This document shows, in pieces, positions 11,015-22,809 of a stretch of 64,000 bases of DNA. The stretch covers positions 18,362,995 to 18,426,994 of the forward strand of contig CP141142.1 of NCBI GenBank assembly GCA_035235625.1. Reading direction: 5' to 3'. The stretch's first letter is position 1; each line of letters starts with the position of its first letter. This DNA is from Saururus chinensis. Its lineage: Eukaryota > Streptophyta > Magnoliopsida > Piperales > Saururaceae. A program made the position numbers and the translations under genes. Under the pieces are notes generated by a model. The model searched no databases and was not told the origin of the DNA. It saw nothing but the letters and a program-made list of their open reading frames with translations.

Positions 11015-14000
11015 TGATTATGAATATAACAAATGAATAAGAAGTCTCTTTTAACTTTAAACAATACAAAGATTCGTACACATTCTTAACAAGCTCCGGT
11101 TCTTTTTTCTTTAACATTAAAATCAAATAAATAGATATAACTTAACCAAAAGGTGGTCTAATTAGTTTGTCATTTAGTATGTTTGTTTCATAATTACAAA
11201 CTTAGCAAATGAGTTAGTATTTATTTAAAACTTTGAAGTACACATTCATGACGAACTTGTTTTGTTTTAAAATTAGTTAAATGAATAAGATGACTTAAGT
11301 TAAGAAAGAGAGGTCCAATTGTGGTATCACATTATTCATTTGATTTATTATTAAGCACTTAACAATGAATGGGGAAAAATTTTATTCTTTAAACCATATA
11401 ATAATTAGTGGGCATTCTTAACGCACTCCAGTGCTTTCTTCCTTAACTTATTAACCGAATGTAAGGATATAACATGACCAAAAGTGGTCTAATTGAGTAT
11501 TTGATTCATGTTTACGAATTTCACAAATGGGTATTTATTTATTTAAAATATAGAACTACACATTCATGTCAAGCTTGAGTGCTTTGTTCTAAAACTAGTT
11601 AAACGAATGAAAGGACTTAAGTAAAGCAAAAGTGGTCTAATTACATTATCACATTGTGTTTTTGATTCATGCTTACAAATGTAACAATTGAATAGAATGT
11701 CTCTTTATACATTAAATGATACAAATATTTGTATAAATTCTTAGCGAGCTTCAAATTTAATCAATGAAAACCAATATAACTTGACCAAAAGTGGTATGAT
11801 TGGTATGTCCTTTAGTGCGTTTGAATCATGCTTACGAATTAGCAAATGAGATAGTATTTATTTAAATTTTTTAAGTACACATTAGAGAAAAGCTTACGTG
11901 CTTTGTTCTAAAACTAATTAAATGAATGGAATGACTTAAGTTAAGCAAGAGCGGTCCATTGTGGCATCGCCTTGTGCATTTTATGCATGATTATGGATGT
12001 AACAAATTAATGTGAGGTCTGTTTAAACTTTAAATGATATAACAATTTGTGAACATTCTTAACAAGCTTCAGATTTAATATAATAAAAGTATATGACTTA
12101 AATAAAATTAGTTTGATTGGTCCATTAGTAAGTGCATTTGATTTATGCTTACGAACTAAGCAAATGAGTGTATATTTATTTAAAACTTTTAGTGCACATT
12201 CGTGATGAGTGTGGGTGCTATATTCTAAAACTAGTTAAGCAAATGAAACCACTGAAGTTAAGTAACTGCAGTCTAATTGTAGTATAATTTTGTTCATTTT
12301 ATCCATGGTTACAACAACAACAAATGAATAAGAAGTCTCTTTATACTTTAAATTATACAATGATTTGTGTGCACATTTTGAAATAGCTCCAGTTTTAATC
12401 GAATGAAAGCATATAACCTTATCAAAAGTTGTTGGATTGATTTGTCATTTAGTGCATTTGATTCATGCTTACAAACTTACCAAATGAATGTGTATTTATT
12501 TAGAACCTTAAGTTACATATTCATTATGAGCTTTGGTGGATTGTTCTAAAATTAAATGAATGAAAGGACTTAAGTTAAGTAAGAGCAGCCAAATTGCGGT
12601 ATCAATTTGTGTATTTGATTCATGATTACAAACATAACAAATGAATGAGTCTCTTTAAACTTTAAACCATACAATGATTTTTGTGCACATTCTTAACTAG
12701 CTTCGGTTTTAATTAAAGAAATGATATAACTTAACCAAAAGTGGTCCCATTGGTTAGTTGTTTTGTATGTTTCATTCATGCTTGCAAACTTTATTAATGA
12801 GTGTGTATTTATTTAAAATATTAAATTAAAAATTAGTGATGAGCTTTAGTGCTTTGTTCTAAAAGAAATTAAATTAATGAGAGCAAACTCAAAGAAGATC
12901 TGCCCAATTGTGGTATCACTTTACACATTTGTTTCATAATTACAATTGTAACAAATGGATGAGAGGTCTATTTAAACTTTAAATGATACATAAATTTATT
13001 CACATTCTTAATCAAATAAAATAATATAACTTGACCAAAAGTTGTCTTATTGGTTTGTCGTTTAGTGTGTTTGATTCATGCTTATGAACTTAGCGAAAGA
13101 GTTTGTATTTATTGAAAAGTTTGAAGTACACATTCATGATGAGTTTGGGTTGTGCTTTGTTCTAAGACTTGTTAAATGAATGAATGCAGTGAAGTTAAGT
13201 AAGAGCGGTCCAATTGCGGTATCACTTTGTGCATTTGATTCATTACTATGGACGTTACAAATGAATAAGAGTTCACTTTAAACTTTAAATAATACAAAGA
13301 TTTATGCACATTCTTAACGAGATATATTCTTTGTTCTTTAACTTGTTAATTTTATAAAATAATATAACTTGACAAAATGTAGTCTGATTGGTTCATCGTT
13401 TAATGCATCTTACTCGTGCTTGCGAATTTAGGAAATGAGTGTGAATTTATTCAAAATAATGAAGTACTCATTCTTGGCGAGCTTTGGTGCTTTATTCTAA
13501 AACTAGTTAAATGAATAAAGGTACTCATGTTAAGCAAGTGCAGTCCAATTGCAGTATCACTTTCTACATTTGTTTCATGATTAAGAATGTAAGAAATTAA
13601 TAGGGCGCCTCTAAACACTTTAAACAATATCTTCTTAATGAACACCGGATTTAATCAAATAAAAGGATATAACTTGTCTGAAAATGGTCTAATTTCTTTG
13701 CCATTTAGTGCATTTGACTTATGCTTACTAACTTTGTAAATAAGGGTTTATTTATTTAAAACTATGAAGGACACGTTTGTGTCGAGATGGGTTGTTTTGT
13801 TCTAAAACTTGTTGAACGAATTAATGGACATAAGTTAGTCGTGAGCAGTCTAATTGCAGTTTCGTTTCCTACATTTTATTCATGATTATGAATTTAACAA
13901 ATGAATGAGATGTTTATTTGAATTTGAAACCATAGAAAGATTTGTGCACATTCTTAATGAGCTCTTGTGCTTTGTTACTTAACATGTTCTTCATTTAGTT

Positions 14001-15262
14001 AGTTTGATTCATGCTTATGAACTTAAGAAATAAGTGCATATTTAATCAAAACTTTGAACTAGGCATTTCTCATGAGCTTGGGTGCTTTGTTGTAAACTAG
14101 TTAAATGAATGAAAAGACTTAAGTAAAAGCAATCCAATTTTTGTATCACATTATGTATTTGATTCATTATTACAAATGTAATGAATGAATGAGATGACTA
14201 TTAAAACTTTCAATAACACAATGATCTGTGCACATTCTTAATGAGCTCCGGTGGTTTTTTCCTTAACTTGATAATTGATTTAAAAGATATAAATTGACAA
14301 AAAGTTATCCGATTGATTTATTATTTTGTGCATTTGATTCATGTTTACAAACTTAGCAAATGATTGTGTATTTATTCAAAACTTTAAAGTATATATTTGT
14401 GAGTAGCTTGGATGATTTATTCTAAAACTAGTGAAACAAATGAAAAGACTTAAGTAAGAACCATCCAATTGCTGTATCACATTGTGCATTTCATTCATTA
14501 TTATGAACATAACATATAAATGGGAAGAATGTTTTAGCTTTCAATGATACAATGATTTGTGCACATTCTTAATGAACTCTAGTGCCTTGTTGCTTAACTT
14601 GGTAATAGAATAAAATTATATGACTTGATAAAAAGTGATCTTATTGGTTCATCCATTAGTTTATTTTACTCAAGTGTAAGAACTTAGTAAATGAGTGTGT
14701 ATTTGTTGAAAACTTTAAAGTACACATTCGTGACGAGCTTATGTTTTTTGTTAAAAAACTAGTTATACAAAGGAAAGGACTTAAGTTAAACAAGAGCAGT
14801 CCAATTTTTTTAGCACTTCTTTGTGCTTTTGATTCATGATTACTAATGTAATGAATATATCGGGAGTCCAAATTTAATCGATGGAAAGGATCCAACTTGA
14901 CCGAAAGTTGTCTGATTGGTGCATCGCTCAGTGCATTTGAATCATGCTTACGAATTAACAAATGAGTGAGTGAGTATTTCTTTGAAACAATGAATCACAT
15001 ATTTTAGAAAAGCTTTGGTGCTTTGTTCTAAAATTAGTTAAACAAATGAAAATACTCAAGTTAAGTAAGAGTGGTCCAATTTTGGTATCACTTTGTACAT
15101 TTCAATCATGATTAGGAACATAACAAATGAATAAGAGGTCTCTTAAAAATTTAAATAATATAAAGATTTTGCACATTCTTCACATCTCTAGTGCATTGTT
15201 TCTTAACTTATTATTTGAATAAAAGTAGATAATTTAACCAAAAGTGGTCTGATTGGTATGCA
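11015..15262 (-). repeat. Satellite array, second orientation (about 13 units)
   Basis: This is the same ~317-bp satellite on the opposite strand. The mark GAATGAAAGGACTTAAGTTAAG or a variant recurs near 11282, 11602, 11922, 12240, 12555, 12873, 13174, 13512, 13818, 14104, 14436, 14768 and 15055. Most units carry the dyad GACCAAAAGTGGTC and the phrase GGTCCAATTGCGGTATCAC. The short minus-strand frames at 13451-13645 and 14656-14961 lie across unit boundaries and are chance. The array stops within a unit at about 15262, just after CTGATTGG. Confidence 0.85.
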
Positions 15263-18200
15263 TTTACAAGGGGTTAGTCAATAAAGATTCTAAAATACTA
15301 TATTTAAAATATAGGATTTTAAAATATAATCTAAATTCCTATATTTGAACTGTCAGATTTAAAAATATTTGGATGCCCCAATCCAGTAATGCTAGAATCC
15401 TTAGATTTGAGCGACCAGATTTCAAAATAATTATCTCCAAAAAAAAATTATGTACAATTTTTAAATGACTAAAGGTCCGGTTGTTTTGTCTAAATTTGAA
15501 TATAAAATCCATATGAAATTTGTGAAAAGCCTACCATCTAAATTTAACTATGGATCTCAATTAATCAGATCTAAATATATTTAATTTTATAAAATTTTAA
15601 AATAAATTATTTTCCATTTTGTACTCATTTTTTTCAAAGGTTGATATATATGGCTCAACGTATCCTACTTAGATACAGGGGGCTATCTATCAAAAAAGAA
15701 AAGAAAAAGAAGATCCACGAGGGCGGGCTTATGCTTAGTTCCACTTCAACAATTTTACATGAATATCCAAACATTTAATTTTCAACGGTACACCACTCTT
15801 TGAAGAATCAATTTGAATATCAACAAAGCACAAATCACTTTGTATAGAACCCACAGGACCGTTATAGGCTTCACCTTCTACTGTTATATGGGTTCTTGGG
15901 TTTCCTTAAATTCTCCCAAATAAAAATTATTAACCTCATTACATAACAAAAAAGTGATATGATACATGACAAAATGAAATTCCTGGGCAAAGCAGCCGAA
16001 AAAATAGGTTTATAACATGTCGTGGATAGCGACCGACCTGCAACATTGGATAATTACAATTATATATCGGGTAAAGTGATCTCTTGTATTGGGAGAAGTT
16101 AAAGAAATCAGCAGACACCCAGCATTGCCCAATAACAAATACATTCATGGCCTCTTACAGTATGAAAGTCAAAAAGGCAAAAATATCAAGACAAAGGAAT
16201 CCTCTAGTGAAGTAACACTCTTGCTGGATTTTGTTTCATATTTACTCCTAGCTCCTAGCAAACAGATTTGGATCTAACACCCAAGCATCCTAAGTGGTGA
16301 GCAATTGTCTAATGGCAACAAAAGTAGACAAAAACCTTGTGTTGGACATTGCAGAACACATTTCTGAATGTTGTTGATGCATTCTTTACCATGTCATCTC
16401 CTTATATTTCATGTAAAAGCCCAAAACTTAAAGTTAACTATAAACCCGTCTGAGACTTTCATCACAACCTTAATCATGTCTCAAATTTCTACACCTACTC
16501 CTGCATCCTACAAGGCCCTTTCTTTTAGGAAAAGAAGCTGCTCAACAATCTCGAAAGCAATCACCCTTACACTGAACCTACCAATCCTCACCATCTTAAC
16601 TAACTTTTGATAAAGTTCGTTTTTAAGATAAAGAAAGACCAGCTAAGAAAGGAAAAACAGCATGTTCGAAGTTTTGATAAAGAAAGACCAGCTAGAAAGA
16701 AATAAATCACAAGAAAAAACAAGTCCAGTGCTCCCCAGGCCGCATGGCGAACAGCTCTTGTTGGATACATCAAACCACGTGGTGATGTGACTTTCAACTG
16801 TTTGCTTGTAGTCGTCCTTAACTCTAGCCCTACATAAAATACCCAGGGCAATAATCCCAATCAAATTTATAAGTGAATCAGCCTGGAGGAAAATTTTAAT
16901 ACCGTAAAGCTACCAGCGTAGAGGTTATGATTACCCTGGAGGACGCTTATATGAGACAGGTAATGGAGCAACACCGGCACAACCTTCAACTTCTGAAGCC
17001 AAATCGAATCTCCAAGAGGAAGTCGTACCTGCTCTGTAAGCTCAATAACCAATATATCCGCTAGGACACCAACAAATAACATATTTTGGAAAGTGGGAAA
17101 TTACTTTAAAAAACTTTCCAACCTAAATTGTAGAAGAAAATGAATCTGGAAAGTAGAAGAAATAAATCTCTCTGGGCCTGAGTGTACATTAAAAAGTCCA
17201 ATTACGTTTAACCTCAATCAATAAAAAACAATAACAAGTTACCAATGACCAGATTGTAATCAAACTAATTTATGAAGGAATATGACCAAGGATGAACCTG
17301 CACATCTATTTTGTTTGAGCGATCAGGGACCACGGCAACATCCTCAAGAAGGTACTGTATACAACATGGAACTATGATAAATACTTGGTCTCATGTGAAG
17401 GCACAAAACAAAAACGAATGACACAAGTTTTATTTACAGTAAATACTCAAACATTAAAAATTACATAAGTTCCTTACACGAAATAAAGAAAAGAAATGCC
17501 TTCTATTTGTTTGGATGTCCATCCTGAAAGAAGCATTTTAACATTTAAAAAAACTGTCATATTTATTAATTTATTTTAATTTAAAAAAACTGTCAATTTG
17601 TTCAAGATGAGCATACAAGAGAAAGAGATAATTTAACTAAAAATCAGTAATTAATGTCAATCTAAAAAGGTGTTACATTTAGCATTAATTATAGGTAACC
17701 TATCCATATTATTCTCAAATACTAAAGATGACCATTTCAGGTGTAAGCTTCTGATTGACTATAAATCAGCCTCTAATTTTAGAAAAAATTGCAGTTCGTA
17801 TTGTGAATTCTTAGAATTATGGCAAAATTGCGAAAAAGCCTTTAGTATTCTCTCTCCAAATTATTTATATGCACACCACTAGAGCTATTATCTAAAAAGC
17901 ATGCTTCAAGAAGTCATACCCATTTGTGGAAAAGAAAAGAAAATATATGTGATGCAAATGATTGGCTCTAGAGTTGAACGTTCAAATCAAGAACAAGTTT
18001 GCCAAGTTGTGGCACCTGAACATAGTAATCAGAAAGTACATTGTAAAAGCAAACACAATTCTCAATTCCATCCTTCTCTGTGTGTTCGTTCTTGCTCAAA
18101 ATTATGTCTGTTCCAACAATAGTTTGACATTAATTAATTCTCAGTAGAATAATAAGAAAAAAGAACCTAACACTACAACCAGAAATCAACCTACCTTTCA

Positions 18201-18646
18201 CCACCAAAATCAGCTAAAACCTGATCTATTTCTTCTCAAACAACGTCCCATAATTGATCTCATAACATATATAACAAAGAAAACCCATGTCACAACTTCA
18301 TCCAAAAATCTCACCTTTTAGCCACCAAGAGCTCAGATTTCAGAGGCCGAGAGAGACTTTTGAGCTGTTTTCCCTTCTGCCCTTTTCTGTAGCACAAATC
18401 CTTTTGTGGCTTGAGAAATTGGTGGCTATCCCTCTTGGTGGTAGCCAATTCCGAGGAGTAGTGAAGACCAAGAGGAAAGGGAAAGGGGAGATGAAGAGAG
18501 CGAAAGCAGACAAAAGGAGTGGAGGAGGCTAACGGGAAGGAAAGGCCGGGGTCGGAGGAGAGAGGCAGAGGCTGAACGGGAAAGAGTGGAGGAGGCTGAA
18601 GGGAGAAGGTAGTTGGGACAAGGTTACGGCAAATGGGAGAGGAGGG
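15263..18646. other. Low-copy island between satellite arrays; possible host-gene remnant
   Basis: This segment matches none of the repeats in the window and interrupts a satellite unit. It resumes at 33338 after element B. It is less AT-rich than the satellite. The minus strand has short coding-like pieces near 17298-17354, 17030-17080 and 16700-16860, some bordered by splice-like GT and AG, and a pyrimidine-rich stretch at 18290-18540 that could be a 5' leader. Frames are interrupted and I do not recognise a protein family. The rest (15270-15660, 17400-17900) is AT-rich and featureless. It could be a transposon-carried gene fragment, filler DNA or a decayed gene. Confidence 0.4.
17298..17354 (-). 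pseudogene. Possible 57-bp exon with splice-like borders
   Basis: On the minus strand GTATACAG precedes and GTTCATCC follows an open 57-bp block coding for YLLEDVAVVPDRSNKIDVQ in phase 0. Codon composition looks protein-coding and the borders fit plant AG and GT splice sites. Neighbouring open blocks downstream on the same strand (for example VGVLADILVIELTEQ followed by GTACGA near 17030-17080) could be the next exons, but no full gene could be assembled. The protein family is not recognised. Confidence 0.3.
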
Positions 18647-18651
18647 CTGGC
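18647..18651. repeat. Target-site duplication CTGGC, left end of element B
   Basis: CTGGC lies directly before the LTR end reading TATTGTTACG and recurs at 33333-33337, directly after the other outer LTR end (GTGCAACA). The two copies are 14.7 kb apart and define everything between as one insertion. Confidence 0.82.
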
Positions 18652-18924
18652 TATTGTTACGTTTGAAACATGACTATGAAGAAGTCAAATTCAGATTTAT
18701 TTTACTTGATAATTATAGTAGACAAGGTCAATCCACAAGGAAAGCTTTGTGCAACAAAGAAAATGGTTACGAAAAAAAATAGAGGAAAGAAAAAATTAAG
18801 AAAGAAAGAGTAGAAGGATATTGAGGGAATAAAAAGTTAAGAAATCAAGAAGAGAAAATACTAAGACATTAAGGGTCATTGTAACATCTAATGATGTTCT
18901 TCATGTGTCATTTTATCTCAGTTA
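18652..18924 (-). repeat. 3' LTR of element B, terminal 273 bp
   Basis: This piece aligns with 31887-32155 and with the reverse complement of 6100-6361. By eye about five in six bases match the 5' LTR, so the insertion is not recent. The LTR breaks off after CTCAGTTA, at the point where the other LTR piece (28076-29143) also breaks, apart from about six lost bases. Confidence 0.82.
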
Positions 18925-20072
18925 AAAACTTAACACTTGTGGGAGGCAACCCACTTTTGGTTTTAATAGTTATTTTTGTTTAATAGTTAGTTTTTAGTTT
19001 ATTATATTTGTTGATTGCTCTAATTATTTTTAGGGTGTACTTATATGATTCATTATTGATTTACCCTAATTTGATTATGCTTGTGCTTTATTGATTATTT
19101 TTCTTTTAATAACTATGTACATAAACTGATATATTATCTCTTCTTTCCTCTTTTCTTATTTTAAGCATTATATTTCCTTTCTTTTATACATTGAGGACAA
19201 TGTTTAGTATAGCTTTGAGGGTGTAGAAAGATATTTTTCTTTTATATTTTTTAGTTTTAATTAAAAATAAAAAATTTAAAAAATTAATTAGATTTATATT
19301 TTTGCTTATTACATTAATGCCTCTTTTAGACTCGTGACTTTGTTTAATAATATAAGACTATTAAGAATATGACTTGATATATTTAATAATTTTGAGTTCT
19401 GATTACTTCATATTGATTTCTTTTGCTCCTATTTTGAAAAACACTAAGAAAGACATTTGCCTAAATAAGAATCGAGCCCTTGATTATGGTCTTACAACTT
19501 GGTGGATATCATTGAATCTAAGTAATTATTTTCTCATAAGAGTAAAACTTTGGCATAATCTAGTAGTACTCATGTTATCATAATAGAGTTTTGGGCTTCA
19601 CTATTCTTGGTTTGTAGAACAGTCGAGGACTTTTTGTCAACACAATTCAAGTTGATTGTATAATGTGCTCAAGAAATTAAAAAAAGAGAAAAAATGTGAA
19701 AAAAAGAATTTTAAAGAATTAAAGTCATTCTATTGAGTAGACTGAGACTCGGCATGTCTCACTAAGCATAGGGTTTTCGAGTCAAAAGGTAGAGTTGACT
19801 AATTTATGACATGCATAGCCTTGAAGCCTATTTGGTTCAAGTTATTAAGCCTGATGGGTGCTTTAACACCTAGTGCCTTGAGCCAACTAGATTGGGAGTC
19901 ACTGGCCTAACACTTATTACATAGATCTTATAAAAAGCTTAAAAAGGCTAAGCCTTACACATGTCATGTGAGATGAGCATAAAATTCTAGTAGGACATTA
20001 TGCAATTACATCCTGAGTGAGTTGTCAGGTGACCTAGGGCAGTTTTACTTTTCAAGGAAGGTTTTACATGAT
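18925..20072 (+). other. 3' UTR of element B, first part (inverted)
   Basis: No gene is present. It opens with CACTTGTGGGAGGCAACCCAC, the phrase that follows integrase in Athila/Tat elements, and carries ACATTGAGGACAATGTTTAG at about 19189-19208 with a G-rich run after it. The 19374-19583 frame is a chance AT-rich frame. It is interrupted at 20076 by the CACTA element and resumes at 24444. Confidence 0.75.
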
Positions 20073-20075
20073 TCT
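20073..20075. repeat. Target-site duplication TCT, left of CACTA
   Basis: TCT immediately before CACTACAAC is repeated at 24441-24443 after GTTGTAGTG. Three-base duplications are characteristic of CACTA elements. Confidence 0.88.
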
Positions 20076-20099
20076 CACTACAACAAAATTGGGCATTAG

Positions 20100-20580
20100 C
20101 AACGCTTATATAAGCGTCGCTACAAAGTGGTAATGACGACATATTAAAAAACGTCGCAAAAAAAATTAATATTAGCGATGCATAATATTATGCGTCGCTA
20201 ATGGTAGCCCATTAGCGACGCATAAGTAAAAATGTCGCTAATACGTAACCTTTTAGCGACGCTTAAGTTCATGCGTCGCGCTTGCATAAGCGTCGCTAAA
20301 AGATATATCTATTAATTTTTTGAAAAAAATTTAAAACTATTAACGACGCATTTTTACTAACGTCGCTAATATGTTCAACAATAGCGACATTTATAAATAA
20401 GCGTCGCTAATATTTATCAATTTTAACTAAAAAAATAAAAATTATGAACTAATAGCGACGCATAGATATACGTCGTTAGTACCTGATAGTAGTAGCGACA
20501 CATGTAACTATACGTCACTATTACCCTTGGTAGTAGCGACGCATAGTTACATGCGTCGCTAATACCTTATTTTTAAATAA
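20100..20580. repeat. CACTA left subterminal palindrome cluster
   Basis: About ten copies of GCGACGC/GCGTCGC lie here, mostly paired as hairpins with short AT-rich loops, such as TAGCGACGCATAG...ATGCGTCGCTAAT at about 20533-20565. A matching cluster lies at 23985-24425. Such arrays are transposase binding sites in characterised En/Spm elements; that role is inferred here. Confidence 0.75.
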
Positions 20581-20599
20581 AAAATAAAATGACAAAGAG

Positions 20600-22515
20600 A
20601 CAGGGGGGAGGGAGAGAGGAGACGGAGGCGAGAGAGAGGAGTGAGGGGGAGGAGAGAGAGGGAGAGGGAGAGGGAGGAGAGAGAGAGGTGAGGAAGGAGA
20701 GAGAGAGGAGGGGAGAGAGTGAGAGAGAGAGGAGGAGGGGTGGGAGAAAAAATATTTAAAAAATAAAAAATTTAAAAAAATAAGAGAGAAAGGGAGGAGA
20801 GAGAGAGGGAGAGGGTTGAGAGAGAGAAGGAGGTGAGAGGGAAAGAGAGGGAGGAGGGGAGAGAGTGAGAGTGAGAGTGAGAGAGAGAGGAGAGGGAGGA
20901 AGGAAGGGAGGGAGGAGAGAGAGAGGGAGATGGGAGGAGTGAGAGATGGGAGAGAGGGGGAGGGAGGAGAGAGAGAGAAGGGAGAGAGAGGGGGAGGGAA
21001 GAGAGAGCGAGATTTTATTTTGATGTTGTTTTTAAGTTTTTATAAATTTTTTTATTTAAAAAAATAAAAAAATAAATTTAAAATAAAATACTAATAGCGA
21101 CGTATAGGATTATACATCTCTATTAGTACCTATATTAGCGACGTATAATCATATACGTCGCTAATACAGGTACTAATAGCGATGTATAATCCTATACGTC
21201 GCTATTACTATTTTATTTTAAATTAATTTTTTATTTTAAATTAATTTTAAAAAATAAAAAATCTTAAAAATTTTTGAAATTAGAGAGAGGGGGGAGGGAA
21301 GAGAGAGAAAGGGTGGAGAGAGGGAGGAGAGAGAGGGAGAAGGGAGAGAGGGGGTCAGGGAGGAGAGATGGTGGAGAGAGGGAGGAGAGAGAGAGGGAGA
21401 AGGGAGGAGAGAGAGAGGGAGAAGGGAGGAGAGGGAGAGGGAGGAGAGAGAGAAGGGAGAGAGAGAGGGAGAAGGGAGAGAGGGGAGGGAGGAGAGAGAG
21501 AGAGGGAGAAGGGAGGAGAGAGAGGGAGAAGGGAGGAGAGAGAGGAGAGAGAGAAGGAAGAGAGAGGGAGAAGGGATAGAGGGGGGAGAGAGGAGAGAGA
21601 GAGGGAGAAGGGAGGAGAGAGAAAGGGAGGAGAGAGAAAGGGAGGAGAGAAAGAGGGAGGGGAGAGAGAGAGGGAGGAGAGAAAGAGGGAGGCGAGAGAG
21701 GGAGGGAGGAGAGAGAAAGGGAGAAGGGAGAGAGGGGGAGGGAAGAGAGATAGGGATTTTATTTTGATGTTGTTTTTAAATTTTTATAAATTTTTTTCTA
21801 TAAAAAAATAAAAAAATTAATTTAAAATAAAATACTAATAGCAACGTATAGGATTATATGTCGCTATTAGTACCTGTATTAGCGACATATATGATTATAC
21901 GTCGCTAAGACAGGTACTAATAGCTATGTATAATCCTATACGTCGCTATTAGTATTGTATTTTAAATTAATTTTTTATTTTTTTAAATTAATTTTAAAAA
22001 ATAAAAAATCTTAAAAAAAGTTGAAATTAGTGGAGAGAGGGGGAGGGATGAGAGAGAAAGGGTAGAGAGAGAGAGGGTGGAGAGAGGGAGGAGAGAGAGG
22101 GGAGGAGAGAGGGGGAGAGAGAGGGGAGAGGGGGAGGGAGGAGAGAGAGGGTGGAGAGAGGGAGGAGAGTGAAAGAGGGGAGAGAGGGAGAAGGGAGAGA
22201 GGGGGAGAAGGGAGGAGAGAGAGGGAGGAGAGAAAGAGGGAGGAGAGAGAGGGGAGATATAGGGAGGAGAGAGAGAGGGAGAAGGGGGAGGGAAGAGAGA
22301 GAAGGGGGGAAGAGAGAGAGAGGGGATGGGAGAGAGAGGAGAGAGAGGGGGAGGATAGGGAGGAGAGAGAGAGGGAGAAGGGAGGATAGAGAGAGGGGGA
22401 GGGAAGAGAGAGAGGGAGAAGGGAGGAGAGAGAGGAGAAGGGAGGGAAGAGAGAGAGGGGAGGGAAGAGGAGGGAGGAGGGAGGAGATAGGGAGAGAGAG
22501 GGAGGGGAAGGGAAA
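20600..22515 (+). repeat. Polypurine tracts and ~750-bp tandem duplication inside CACTA
   Basis: Three (GA/GGGA)-rich tracts lie at about 20600-21010, 21290-21755 and 22030-22510. They are separated by two near-identical spacers that begin GATTTTATTTTGATGTTG (21011 and 21757) and include the same triplet of GCGACGTATA hairpins. The offset between matching positions is about 746-755 bp, so one tract-plus-spacer module has duplicated in tandem. Frames through the tracts give only Arg/Glu/Gly runs on plus or Ser/Pro/Leu runs on minus and are not genes. Confidence 0.8.
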
Positions 22516-22809
22516 TGAATTTTTTTTTTAAAAAAAAGAGTAATGACGACATATAAATGATACGTCGCTAATATAATATGTATTAGCGACGTATATTCAT
22601 ATATGTCGAATATACGTCGCTAATACTATGTCATATTAGTGAAGTATATCCTATACGTCGCTAATATTTATGTAGTGTTAGCGACGTATAGATTGTATGT
22701 CGCTAATTTAGTATAGTAATAGCGATGTATTCGCTTATACGTCGTTAATTTAGTTGTATTAGTGATGTAGAGTGTATACGTCGTTATTATTTGATATTAG
22801 TGACGCTTG

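Noticed and set aside
8882..14961. Short frames within the satellite (8882-9094, 9555-9740, 13451-13645, 14656-14961)
   Set aside because: They are not conserved between units and cross unit borders.
21274..22552. Long frames rich in Arg/Glu/Gly (plus) or Ser/Pro/Leu (minus)
   Set aside because: Translations of a polypurine tract inside a CACTA transposon; open because GA-rich DNA rarely makes stops.
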